64,000 bases of DNA from JAIVHA01 sp965367295. Its GTDB lineage: Bacteria > Pseudomonadota > Gammaproteobacteria > DSM-19610. The position numbers and the translations under genes are program-made. Positions 33,488-41,862 of this stretch are shown here, piece after piece. Position 1 is the stretch's first letter; each line of letters opens with the position of its first letter. The notes beneath the pieces were generated by a model that was given only the letters and a program-made list of their open reading frames with translations, ran no database searches and was not told the origin of the DNA. The DNA is taken from contig CBDUHN010000001.1 in assembly GCA_965367295.1 (NCBI GenBank), positions 1 to 64,000 of the forward strand, given 5' to 3'.

Positions 33488-34447
33488 ATGAGCGAAGCCA
33501 AGCACTGCCGTCTTCTCATCCTGGGTTCCGGACCGGCCGGCTACACCGCCGCCATCTATGCCGCGCGCGCCAATCTGAACCCGGTGCTGGTCACCGGCCT
33601 GGAACAGGGCGGCCAGTTGATGACGACTACGGACGTGGAGAACTGGCCGGCCGGCATCGAGGGTCTGCAGGGCCCGGCGCTGATGGAAAACATGCGTGAG
33701 CATGCCGCCCGTTTCAATACCGAAATCATCTTCGACCATGTCAATCATGTGGATCTCGGCCAGCGTCCCTTCCTGCTCAAGGGTGATGCAGGACACTACA
33801 CCTGTGATGCACTGATCATCGCCACCGGCGCATCGGCCCAGTACCTCGGCATACCCTCCGAAGAAACATTCAAGGGGAAAGGCGTGTCCGCCTGTGCCAC
33901 CTGTGACGGTTTTTTCTATCGTGGCCAGAAGGTGGCGGTCATTGGTGGCGGCAACACCGCCGTGGAAGAAGCCCTTTACCTGGCCAACATCGCGGCCCAT
34001 GTAACCCTGGTGCACCGTCGCGACGCCCTGCGTTCGGAAAAGATCCTCCAGGACCGCCTGTTCGAGAAAGAAAAGGAAGGCAAGGTCACCATCGAATGGA
34101 ATCATGTGCTGGATGAAGTGCTCGGCGACCAGTCCGGGGTAACCGGTGCTCGCCTGAAGAGCACCCAGGATGGCAGCACCAAGGATATTGACCTGACCGG
34201 TGTATTTATCGCCATCGGCCACAAACCCAACACCGCCCTGTTCGAAGGCCAGTTGGACATGCACCACGGCTACATCACCGTAAAAAGCGGTCTGGAAGGT
34301 AATGCCACCGCCACCAGCGTGGAAGGTGTGTTTGCTGCCGGTGACGTGGCGGATCACATCTACCGACAGGCCGTCACTTCGGCCGGTTCCGGTTGCATGG
34401 CGGCCCTGGATGCGGAAACCTACCTGGATCAGCTGGCAGCCAAATAA
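33488..34447 (+). CDS. trxB: Thioredoxin reductase
   Basis: The 319-aa NADPH-dependent flavoenzyme reduces thioredoxin. It has the FAD motif GSGPAG (13-18), the redox-active CATC (136-139), the NADPH motif GGGNTA (153-158) and the C-terminal GVFAAGDVAD FAD-binding segment. The ATG at 33488 agrees with the family N-terminus. It is divergent from ftsK, the same neighbourhood as in Pseudomonas. Confidence 0.97.
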   Translation: MSEAKHCRLLILGSGPAGYTAAIYAARANLNPVLVTGLEQGGQLMTTTDVENWPAGIEGLQGPALMENMREHAARFNTEIIFDHVNHVDLGQRPFLLKGDAGHYTCDALIIATGASAQYLGIPSEETFKGKGVSACATCDGFFYRGQKVAVIGGGNTAVEEALYLANIAAHVTLVHRRDALRSEKILQDRLFEKEKEGKVTIEWNHVLDEVLGDQSGVTGARLKSTQDGSTKDIDLTGVFIAIGHKPNTALFEGQLDMHHGYITVKSGLEGNATATSVEGVFAAGDVADHIYRQAVTSAGSGCMAALDAETYLDQLAAK

Positions 34448-34449
34448 GC

Positions 34450-35121
34450 CTATTCACCCAGGGTTTTGACGATCTGCTCGTAGACAAACCCGTGTAACGC
34501 AATGATCTCAGCTTCATCCATGGGCATGAATTCCAGCCCATGGGCGAAGCTGATGCTGTCATTGTCACGGGTTTCCTGCTGTACATTACGCACCCGGGAG
34601 GGGATCGACATCAGTTTCTCCACCCCGCCCATCTTGAATGCAAAGCTCAATTTCACCTCATCATCCGCTTCCGCCAGGCGCTGCTCGCTGACCACCAGGG
34701 CACCGGAAGTACTGATATCGACGACCGTGGCCGGCTGGGGTTTTTCGAAACTGAAGGCCGGGTTTGTAGTATTCTGAAGGGCTGAAAACAGCTTGACCCG
34801 CACCCGCTGCGCCTTGCGCACAACGATCTGTTCCATCTCCTGCGGGTAGGCCAGATGCATGTAGGGATAGGGAGAGGCACTGCTGCGCAGGACCTTGCTA
34901 TTAAATCCCACGACCCGGTTACCGGACAGAATGCGTACCACGAAGGGTTGCCCTTCGCGCATCATCAGTACCTTCCCATCCAGCTTCGGAGTGGTCACGA
35001 TGAGGCTGCGCCCTGCCAGATAGCCGATCACATGCACCAGCAACCGTTCCCGGCTGTCCCGATCCAGATACTGCAACTGCAGGGTATCGCCGATATTCAG
35101 TTTTAGATCGACATGTGCCAT
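34450..35121 (-). CDS. PilZ-domain cyclic di-GMP receptor (YcgR-like)
   Basis: The 223-aa protein has an N-terminal YcgR-like domain (about 5-95) and a C-terminal PilZ domain. The cyclic di-GMP signature is complete: RKAQR (RxxxR) followed by DISTSG (DxSxxG). YcgR proteins brake the flagellar motor when bound to the nucleotide, but no flagellar genes are nearby, so the target is unknown. I prefer the ATG at 35121; a TTG at 35154 would add eleven residues. Its stop is two bases from the convergent trxB stop. Confidence 0.88.
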   Translation of the reverse strand: MAHVDLKLNIGDTLQLQYLDRDSRERLLVHVIGYLAGRSLIVTTPKLDGKVLMMREGQPFVVRILSGNRVVGFNSKVLRSSASPYPYMHLAYPQEMEQIVVRKAQRVRVKLFSALQNTTNPAFSFEKPQPATVVDISTSGALVVSEQRLAEADDEVKLSFAFKMGGVEKLMSIPSRVRNVQQETRDNDSISFAHGLEFMPMDEAEIIALHGFVYEQIVKTLGE

Positions 35122-35233
35122 GAAGGGCCAGATTCCACAATAACCATAATGCAATCGGCACTATACTCCAAATCGATTCCGTTGCGCGAGCCCGACTTTC
35201 CATGGCCTGTCCAGCATTGGGTACAATGGTCCC

Positions 35234-36379
35234 ATGGAACTGAAGATCATCCCGTCCATCGACGTCCTTGGCGCTTCCGAATGGAATGCCGTCGCCGGTA
35301 CGGACAACCCTTTTCTACGGCATGAATTCCTTGCCGCACTGGAACGCCATCATTGCGTGGGGGAACAATATGGCTGGTTGCCCCGCCACCTGCTCGCGTT
35401 CGATGACAATGGCAGGCTGGCAGGTGCGGTGCCCCTGTACCTGAAGGACAATTCCTACGGAGAATTTGTATTTGACTGGGCCTGGGCCGATGCCTTCCAG
35501 CGTAACCGGATTGCCTATTATCCCAAGGCAGTGGTTTCCATCCCCTATACACCGGCGACTGGACCTCGGCTGCTGGTTCGTAAAGATGTCGATCGGGACC
35601 GTGTCGCAGTGGCCCTGATTAAACTGGCCCGTGCGCTGATGGAACAGGAACAGTTGTCCTCGCTGCATTGGCTGTTCACCAATGCAGCGGACACCACCCT
35701 GTTAGAGCAACAGGGTTTCATGTTGCGCCTGGGCTGCCAGTTTCACTGGCACAACAAGGGGTACCGGGATTTCGAGGATTACCTGGCAGCACTTAATTCC
35801 CGCAAGCGCAAAAATGTGCGTCGTGAACGCCGCCATGTACAGGAAGCGAATATCGACCTGCGTGTCGTGCATGGTCACGAAATGACCGCCGAGGAATGGT
35901 CAGTCATGCACACCTTTTACCGTTCCACCTTTGAGAAGAAATCCGGCATCCCTACCCTGAGCCAGGCATTTTTTGCAGAACTCAGCCGCACCATGGGAGA
36001 ACAACTGGTCATGGTGTTTGCCTATCACCAGGGCCAGGCCGTGGCCGGGGCCATAAATTTCAGGAGCAGCGATACCCTGTATGGTCGCCACTGGGGCTGC
36101 CGGGAGGATTTTCACAGCCTGCATTTTGAGGCCTGTTACTACCAGGGTATTGAATACTGCATCGCCAACGGTCTGCAGGTATTTGAACCGGGTGCACAGG
36201 GGGAACACAAGATCAGCCGTGGCTTCCTGCCTACCGCCACCTGGTCGGCGCACTGGATTCAGCACGAGGGATTCCGTTCCGCCATCACGGATTTCGTACG
36301 CCGTGAACAAGGTGGCATGCAGGACTACATGGAAACCCTGTACGAGCAATCTCCCTATCGACAGACCGAGCCCTCATGA
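35234..36379 (+). CDS. FemAB/GNAT-like acyltransferase (PF04339 type)
   Basis: The 381-aa protein fits the family sometimes called DUF482 or peptidogalycan biosynthesis protein, with two GNAT-like halves. Characteristic stretches are FVFDWAWADAFQR, YYPKAVVSIPYTPATGPRLL, RKRKNVRRERR and FEPGAQGEHKISRGFLP. FemAB-type enzymes transfer amino acids from aminoacyl-tRNA. Here the next gene, overlapping by four bases (ATGA), encodes the aminoacyl-tRNA-using enzyme Aat. The substrate is unknown; the link is inference from family and context. Confidence 0.88.
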   Translation: MELKIIPSIDVLGASEWNAVAGTDNPFLRHEFLAALERHHCVGEQYGWLPRHLLAFDDNGRLAGAVPLYLKDNSYGEFVFDWAWADAFQRNRIAYYPKAVVSIPYTPATGPRLLVRKDVDRDRVAVALIKLARALMEQEQLSSLHWLFTNAADTTLLEQQGFMLRLGCQFHWHNKGYRDFEDYLAALNSRKRKNVRRERRHVQEANIDLRVVHGHEMTAEEWSVMHTFYRSTFEKKSGIPTLSQAFFAELSRTMGEQLVMVFAYHQGQAVAGAINFRSSDTLYGRHWGCREDFHSLHFEACYYQGIEYCIANGLQVFEPGAQGEHKISRGFLPTATWSAHWIQHEGFRSAITDFVRREQGGMQDYMETLYEQSPYRQTEPS

Positions 36380-37113
36380 AAGAACCACTGCAAGGCCCCT
36401 TCTGGCTGGATCCGGGGAACCCGGGGAGCCCTTTCCCACCGGTGCAATACGCCTTGCGGGAACCCGATGGCCTGCTCGCACTGGGCGGTGACCTCTCTCC
36501 CACGCGCCTGCTGAATGCCTACCGTCAGGGAATCTTTCCCTGGTATAGCGATGGCCAGCCGATTCTGTGGTGGTCACCGGACCCGCGCAGCATTCTCGTT
36601 CCCGAGCATCTGCATGTCAGCCGCAGCCTGCGCAAGGCCCTGCGCAAGGCGCCCTATCGCATCACGCTGGACCAGGCCTTTGACCAGGTCATACAGGCCT
36701 GCTCCGAACCCCGCGACTATGCCGATGGCACCTGGATCACAGCAGAAATGCTCGCGGCCTATCGTCAACTCCATGAGATTGGTTATGCGCATTCGGTAGA
36801 GGCCTGGCATGACAATACCCTCGTGGGCGGACTGTACGGGCTTGCCCTGGGGCGGGCTTTTTTCGGTGAATCCATGTTCAGCCGGGCGACGGATGCCTCC
36901 AAGATTGCCTTTGTCCATCTGGCCAGGCAGTTGCAAAACTGGGGGTTCGGTATTATCGATTGCCAGGTACAGTCCTCTCATCTGGGCCGCTTCGGTGCCA
37001 CCAATATCCCCCGTGAATCATTCCTGGAATTGCTGGACCGCAATTGCGACCGCAAGCCAGTGCCCAGCCCGTGGCAACTGGATGAGCGCTTGTCCAGGGC
37101 ACTGTGCACATGA
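36376..37113 (+). CDS. aat: Leucyl/phenylalanyl-tRNA--protein transferase
   Basis: The 245-aa enzyme adds Leu or Phe to proteins with N-terminal Arg or Lys, creating N-degrons. It contains the signature LLNAYRQGIFPWYSDGQPILWWSPDPR and VGGLYGLALGRAFFGESMFSR, followed by CQVQSSHLGRFGA. The genes on both sides overlap it by four bases. With bpt here and clpS-clpA 1.5 kb downstream, most of the bacterial N-end-rule pathway is gathered in one place. Confidence 0.97.
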   Translation: MKEPLQGPFWLDPGNPGSPFPPVQYALREPDGLLALGGDLSPTRLLNAYRQGIFPWYSDGQPILWWSPDPRSILVPEHLHVSRSLRKALRKAPYRITLDQAFDQVIQACSEPRDYADGTWITAEMLAAYRQLHEIGYAHSVEAWHDNTLVGGLYGLALGRAFFGESMFSRATDASKIAFVHLARQLQNWGFGIIDCQVQSSHLGRFGATNIPRESFLELLDRNCDRKPVPSPWQLDERLSRALCT

Positions 37114-37817
37114 ACACCGGCCAGCCATTAGAGTTCTACGCAACGCAGCCCCACCCCTGCTCCTATCTGGACGCGCGCCAGGCGGTAACCCTGTTTGCCG
37201 ACCCCAATGCATCCATGAGCACCGGCCTGTACGGCCGTCTCGCGGATCTGGGCTTTCGCCGCAGCGGAAACGATGTCTATCGTCCAATGTGCAGTGGCTG
37301 CAACGCCTGTATTCCGGTGCGCATTCCGGTTGCCCGGTTCCAGCCGAGAAGACGGGAAAGACGCGTCTGGAAACGCAACGCAGATCTCCTCGTCACGCTA
37401 CAATCAAGCGAATTCCGCAATGAACACTATGACCTGTATTGCCGCTATGTCACCACACGGCATGCTGGTGGCGGCATGGATAACCCAACCCCGGAGGGTT
37501 ACCTGAATTTCTTACGCAGCCCCTGGTGCGATACTGCATTCATCGAATTTCGCGAGGCGGGTCGCCTGATGGCGGTTGCGGTTACCGATGTCCTGCCCAA
37601 TGGCCTGTCCGCCGTCTATACGTTTTACGACCCCGAGGCCACAACACGCAGTCTGGGTACCTACACCATCCTCTGGCAGATCGAGGAGGCACGAAGGCGC
37701 AACCTGTCCTGGCTATATCTCGGATACTGGATCGAAGGCTGTGGAAAGATGCGCTACAAGGGAGCCTTTCGCCCGCTACAGGCCTTTCAGGATAACGCCT
37801 GGCGGGATCTGGAATAG
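37110..37817 (+). CDS. bpt: Aspartate/glutamate leucyltransferase
   Basis: The 235-aa Bpt/ATE-type enzyme adds Leu to N-terminal Asp or Glu. The N-terminal part carries the Cys cluster CSYLDARQA and MCSGCNACIPVRI, and the C-terminal part has SLGTYTILWQIEEA and LYLGYWIEGCGKMRYKGAFRP. I use the ATG at 37110, which overlaps the aat stop (ATGA). Older annotations call the family arginyltransferase; Bpt specificity is the likelier one in gammaproteobacteria. Confidence 0.94.
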   Translation: MNTGQPLEFYATQPHPCSYLDARQAVTLFADPNASMSTGLYGRLADLGFRRSGNDVYRPMCSGCNACIPVRIPVARFQPRRRERRVWKRNADLLVTLQSSEFRNEHYDLYCRYVTTRHAGGGMDNPTPEGYLNFLRSPWCDTAFIEFREAGRLMAVAVTDVLPNGLSAVYTFYDPEATTRSLGTYTILWQIEEARRRNLSWLYLGYWIEGCGKMRYKGAFRPLQAFQDNAWRDLE

Positions 37818-37958
37818 ACTTCCGGCATTAAGGTCTGCATACGGCAGGACGCTATAGAGTGAAAGGCACCGGAAAGCGGATGCACCGGCCGATACCATTC
37901 ACTCCGGCACGCAGCACCAGGAACGGAACTGTGCCCCGGCCGGGAACGGGAGCCCGTA

Positions 37959-38186
37959 ATGATCAGCTTCATCGTTCAACTGGCGAGCCGCTTTGAGCGC
38001 AAACACGGCGTACGCCCTAACCTTCTCTATATCAACTACGAGCATTTCCAGCAGCTCAAGGATACTTTCGGCGAAACCCAGGAAGCGGACGCTATGCTGC
38101 GCCGCCTGGATATGGAGCTGATTCTGAGCCGGGATGTGATCCACCCCCGGGTGGCCTGGAGCCCGGTTCGTGCCCATGCCGTGTAG
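37959..38186 (+). CDS. Small hypothetical protein between bpt and infA
   Basis: The 75-aa soluble protein starts MISFIVQLASRFERKHG and contains LLYINYEHFQQLKDTFGETQEADAMLRRLDMELILSRD. GGGAG lies a few bases upstream of the ATG, and the coding pattern is clean. It has no recognised domain. It lies 141 bases after bpt and before the infA promoter, so it may be transcribed with bpt. Confidence 0.7.
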   Translation: MISFIVQLASRFERKHGVRPNLLYINYEHFQQLKDTFGETQEADAMLRRLDMELILSRDVIHPRVAWSPVRAHAV

Positions 38187-38281
38187 AAATTCCTAACACC
38201 TTGTCAAATCACGGGTATTTTATGGTCCGGCAGAGTTGGAAAATTCCGTAGTAGAGATACCGGTTTGCTTCTCGCTTGAGG

Positions 38282-38287
38282 TATAAT
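38282..38287 (+). promoter_or_regulatory. Putative -10 box for infA
   Basis: A consensus TATAAT lies 40 bases before the infA start. A good -35 at 16-18 bases spacing is not evident; the best TTGCTT is only 11 bases away. The promoter is therefore only partly supported. Confidence 0.45.
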
Positions 38288-38327
38288 CGCCCACTTTCCA
38301 ATCAGAAGGTAAGTAACCGGAAAGCAT

Positions 38328-38546
38328 ATGGCGAAAGAAGACGGTATTGAAATGGAAGGCACGGTGGTCGAAACCCTGCCCAACACCATGTTCCGAGTGG
38401 AACTCGAAAACGGTCATGTGGTGACCGCTCACATCTCCGGCAAGATGCGCAAGCACTACATTCGAATCCTCACCGGTGACAAGGTCACGGTACAGCTGAC
38501 CCCCTACGATCTCAGCAAGGGACGCATCACCTATCGGGCACGTTAA
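38328..38546 (+). CDS. infA: Translation initiation factor IF-1
   Basis: The 72-aa S1/OB-fold protein binds the 30S A site during initiation. The sequence MAKEDGIEMEGTVVETLPN...GKMRKHYIRILTGDKVTV...GRITYRAR is highly conserved and full length. A weak hairpin (ACGCTGC at 38552-38558 with GCAGCGT at 38563-38569) lies between it and convergent clpA. The position next to clpA is conserved in gammaproteobacteria. Confidence 0.98.
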   Translation: MAKEDGIEMEGTVVETLPNTMFRVELENGHVVTAHISGKMRKHYIRILTGDKVTVQLTPYDLSKGRITYRAR

Positions 38547-38579
38547 GGGTCACGCTGCCGACGCAGCGTAATCTGTAGT

Positions 38580-40844
38580 TCAGTGAACTCCCTCTTCCGC
38601 ATCCTCAATCACATCACATACCAGGGCGTTGTCCCGGGCATGGATGCTGACCTGGCCACCATCGACCAGGCGGCCAAACAATAGCTCCTCGGCGAGGGGT
38701 TTCTTGATGTGTTCCTGAATCACCCGTGCCATTGGGCGGGCCCCCATTTTAGGATCGTATCCATGTTCCGCGAGCCACAGTCGTGCAGAGTCATCGACCT
38801 CAATGCTCACACCCTTATCGTGTAGCTGCGCTTCAAGTTCAAAGATGAACTTGTCCACCACCTGGGTGATGACCGTGGGATCCAGGGGATTGAACTGGAT
38901 AACGGCATCAAGTCGATTGCGGAATTCCGGGGTGAACAGGCGTTTGATCGCCTCCATCCCATCACTCGAGTGATCCTGCTGGCGGAAGCCAATGGAAGGA
39001 CGGCCCATTTCCGAGGCACCCGCATTGGTGGTCATGACAATCACCACATTACGGAAATCTGCCTTGCGACCGTTGTTGTCTGTGAGAGAGCCATGGTCCA
39101 TGACCTGCAGCAGCAGGTTAAATACATCCGGATGTGCTTTTTCCACCTCATCGAGCAAGAGTACTGCATGAGGGTGCTTGTTGATTGCCTCGGTCAACAG
39201 CCCACCCTGGTCGAATCCTACATAGCCGGGCGGCGCACCAATTAGTCGCGATACGGTGTGACGCTCCATATATTCAGACATATCGAAGCGAATCAGTTCG
39301 ATACCCATGATCAGCGCCAACTGGCGTGTCACCTCGGTCTTGCCGACACCGGTTGGACCGGCGAACAGGAAACTGCCAATGGGTTTCTGCTCGTTACCCA
39401 GCCCTGAGCGCGACATCTTGATGGCACTGGCAAGGGTTTCGATCGCCTCGCTCTGGCCATAGACCACCATTTTCAGATCCCGCTCGAGATTTTTGAGGGT
39501 ATCTTTATCCGTTGCCGACACCGACTTGGGTGGAATGCGGGCGATCTTGGCAATAATGCTTTCGATATCCCCCACACTGATGGTTTTTTTCCGTTTGGAG
39601 GGTGGCAGCAATTGCTGGCTGGCACCGGCCTCATCAATCACATCAATGGCCTTGTCGGGCAGGTGGCGTTCATTGATATAGCGTGCAGACAATTCCGCCG
39701 CCGTGCGTAGCGCCTTGCTCGAATAACGTACCTTGTGATGTTCCTCGAAACGGGATTTGAGGCCCTTGAGAATCTGCACCGTCTCCTCAACCGTCGGTTC
39801 GACGACATCGATTTTTTGAAAACGCCGCGCCAGCGCGCGATCCTTTTCGAAGATACCGCGATATTCCTGGTAAGTGGTCGAACCGATACATTTCAGTTCA
39901 CCGGAGGCCAACACCGGCTTGATCAGATTCGAGGCGTCCATAACCCCACCGGAAGCCGCACCGGCACCGATGATGGTGTGAATCTCGTCAATAAACAGGA
40001 TGGCGCCAGGTTCCTTATGTAGCTGGTTGAGTACGGCCTTGAGACGTTTTTCGAAATCGCCCCGATACTTGGTGCCCGCAACCAGCGCGCCCAGATCAAG
40101 CGAGTAAAGCGTGCTCTTGCTCAACACTTCAGGGACCTGCTGATCGACAATCATCTTGGCCAGGCCCTCGGCGATAGCGGTTTTGCCAACTCCCGCCTCG
40201 CCTACCAATAATGGATTATTCTTGCGGCGCCGACACAGGATCTGGATGGCGCGTTCCACTTCATGTTGTCGGCCGATAAGCGGATCGATCTTGCCCTGCC
40301 GCGCCAGATCATTGAGGTTGCTGGCAAAGGTTTCCAGCGGTTTTTTAGCCGGTACTTCCGCATTTCCCTCCTCCTCACTGGCTGGAGCAGGTTCTTCCGA
40401 TGATTCATCATGAATCTTGGAAACGCCATGGGAGATGTAATTCACCACATCCAGTCGCGTGACATTCTGCTTGTTCAGGAAGTAAGTCGCCTGGGATTCC
40501 TGTTCACTGAAAATGGCCACCAGCACATTGGCCCCGGTAACTTCCTTCTTGCCGGAAGATTGCACGTGGAATACCGCGCGTTGCAATACGCGCTGGAAGC
40601 CGAGGGTCGGCTGGGTTTCCCGGTTATCGGTGGCAGGGAGAATGGGGGTGGTTTCTTCCAGAAAGGCCTTGAGTTCCACCTTCAACTGGTTGAGATCGGC
40701 ACCGCAGGCGCGCAGTACTTCCCCCGCGGTCGGATTATCGAGCAAAGCCAGTAGAAGATGTTCCACGGTCATGAACTCGTGCCGCTGCTCACGAGCTTCT
40801 TTGAATGCCAGATTCAGCGTGAATTCCAGTTCCTTGCTCAACAT
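38580..40844 (-). CDS. clpA: ATP-dependent Clp protease ATP-binding subunit ClpA
   Basis: The 754-aa AAA+ unfoldase feeds ClpP. It has an N-domain with two Clp repeats (1-145) that docks ClpS, D1 with Walker A GEAGVGKT (215-222), and D2 with Walker A GPTGVGKT. SIGFRQQD carries the ClpP-binding IGF tripeptide. The length matches E. coli ClpA (758). It lies 23 bases after clpS, with which it forms an operon. ClpP is not encoded in the window. Confidence 0.98.
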   Translation of the reverse strand: MLSKELEFTLNLAFKEAREQRHEFMTVEHLLLALLDNPTAGEVLRACGADLNQLKVELKAFLEETTPILPATDNRETQPTLGFQRVLQRAVFHVQSSGKKEVTGANVLVAIFSEQESQATYFLNKQNVTRLDVVNYISHGVSKIHDESSEEPAPASEEEGNAEVPAKKPLETFASNLNDLARQGKIDPLIGRQHEVERAIQILCRRRKNNPLLVGEAGVGKTAIAEGLAKMIVDQQVPEVLSKSTLYSLDLGALVAGTKYRGDFEKRLKAVLNQLHKEPGAILFIDEIHTIIGAGAASGGVMDASNLIKPVLASGELKCIGSTTYQEYRGIFEKDRALARRFQKIDVVEPTVEETVQILKGLKSRFEEHHKVRYSSKALRTAAELSARYINERHLPDKAIDVIDEAGASQQLLPPSKRKKTISVGDIESIIAKIARIPPKSVSATDKDTLKNLERDLKMVVYGQSEAIETLASAIKMSRSGLGNEQKPIGSFLFAGPTGVGKTEVTRQLALIMGIELIRFDMSEYMERHTVSRLIGAPPGYVGFDQGGLLTEAINKHPHAVLLLDEVEKAHPDVFNLLLQVMDHGSLTDNNGRKADFRNVVIVMTTNAGASEMGRPSIGFRQQDHSSDGMEAIKRLFTPEFRNRLDAVIQFNPLDPTVITQVVDKFIFELEAQLHDKGVSIEVDDSARLWLAEHGYDPKMGARPMARVIQEHIKKPLAEELLFGRLVDGGQVSIHARDNALVCDVIEDAEEGVH

Positions 40845-40867
40845 AGGGACCTACCTCTTACTCACCC

Positions 40868-41194
40868 TCAGGCTTCTTCCATGATACACAGAAGTGGGTG
40901 CTCATGTTCGCGCGCATAATTGTTTACCTGCGCGACCTTTGTTTCCGCGATTTCCCGGGTATAAATACCACAGACACCCTTGCCACGGGTATGCACCTGC
41001 AGCATCACCTGGGTGGCCTGATCGCGGTTCATGGTAAAAAAAACCTCCAGCAGATGAACCACAAATTCCATGGGGGTGTAATCATCGTTCACCAATAGCA
41101 CGGAATAGAGCGGTGGACGCTTGAGTTTGGGGCGCTCTTCCTGAACGGCCAGCCCATCATCATCAATCAGTTTTGGTGTCTTACTCATGGGCAT
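40868..41194 (-). CDS. clpS: ClpS adaptor for N-degron substrates
   Basis: The 108-aa adaptor delivers proteins with N-terminal Leu, Phe, Tyr or Trp to ClpAP. The substrate-binding segment VNDDYTPMEFVVHLLEVFF and the later VHTRGKGVCGIYTREIAETK match the family. Two in-frame ATGs (41194 and 41188) are both possible, with no decisive Shine-Dalgarno. It directly precedes clpA. Confidence 0.97.
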   Translation of the reverse strand: MPMSKTPKLIDDDGLAVQEERPKLKRPPLYSVLLVNDDYTPMEFVVHLLEVFFTMNRDQATQVMLQVHTRGKGVCGIYTREIAETKVAQVNNYAREHEHPLLCIMEEA

Positions 41195-41533
41195 AATTGT
41201 AACTGAATCGGCCGTTTTCTGCCTCGAGGATACACGACCAATTTACTTGGAAAACAATCTGGTTAATGGCGATTTTCTTTATTCTAGCGCGACTGTGACA
41301 CACTGGCGAACCCGCACAAATCGTATAAACTGTAAAATAACCTGACTTTATTTCATTGTGTTTCAGCTACTTGACTGAATTCGGAGGTTGTATATAGAGT
41401 GTCAATGAGGCATTACGCCTAAAGGGAGGAACTGCTCAACCATCTGGCTGTGGAGTTGCCGGGTGTAGAAGCAGTAGCAACTGGGCAATAGCGGACTCAA
41501 GATTCCGCATGGCAGCAACAGAGGGTGAGGAGT
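41195..41533. other. Divergent clpS/cspD intergenic region
   Basis: These 339 bases hold no credible gene. The right part contains the cspD promoter and a leader of about 130 bases. The left part presumably holds the clpS promoter, but I could not find a clear -35/-10 pair. Confidence 0.7.
41371..41398 (+). promoter_or_regulatory. Sigma-70 promoter for cspD
   Basis: TTGACT (41371-41376) and TATAGA (41393-41398) are spaced 16 bases apart. Transcription would start near 41405, giving a leader of about 130 bases before the cspD ATG. Long leaders are typical of cold-shock mRNAs, which refold at low temperature. Confidence 0.6.
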
Positions 41534-41740
41534 ATGGCAACAGGTACTGTAAAGTGGTTCAGTAATGCGAAGGGTTATGGATTCATCTCTCCGGATGAGG
41601 GTGGCGAAGATGTTTTTGCACATTTCTCCGCCATTGAAATGGAGGGCTACAAGAGTCTGCGGGAAGGCCAGAAAGTGGAGTTTGATGTTTCCCAGGGTCC
41701 GAAAGGATTGCAAGCAGCTAAGATCCGCAATTTTAGTTAA
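41534..41740 (+). CDS. cspD: Cold-shock domain protein (CspD-like)
   Basis: The 68-aa single-stranded nucleic-acid-binding protein has the RNP1 motif KGYGFI and the RNP2 motif VFAHF with surrounding aromatic residues. GAGG-AGT precedes the ATG at 41534. The symbol rests mostly on synteny with clpA/clpS, where cspD sits in E. coli and Pseudomonas; by sequence it could be any Csp paralogue. A strong terminator follows. Confidence 0.9.
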   Translation: MATGTVKWFSNAKGYGFISPDEGGEDVFAHFSAIEMEGYKSLREGQKVEFDVSQGPKGLQAAKIRNFS

Positions 41741-41787
41741 TCGTAGCAGCGGTCATTTTTCGCAAACCTGACCCTCCCTGGTAACCA

Positions 41788-41827
41788 CGGGCTGCGCCCG
41801 ATAAGAGACGCAGCCCGCAGGGTTTTT
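41788..41827 (+). terminator. Intrinsic terminator after cspD
   Basis: A 9-bp stem, CGGGCTGCG (41788-41796) with CGCAGCCCG (41809-41817), has a 12-base loop and is followed by CAGGGTTTTT. It lies about 50 bases after the cspD stop. Confidence 0.82.
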
Positions 41828-41862
41828 GCTGCCCGTTTTATGCTCCCATCATGGCGCCAGTA

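Noticed and set aside
38552..38569. Terminator between infA and clpA
   Set aside because: The 7-bp hairpin is present but no T-run follows on either strand, so it is only noted with infA.
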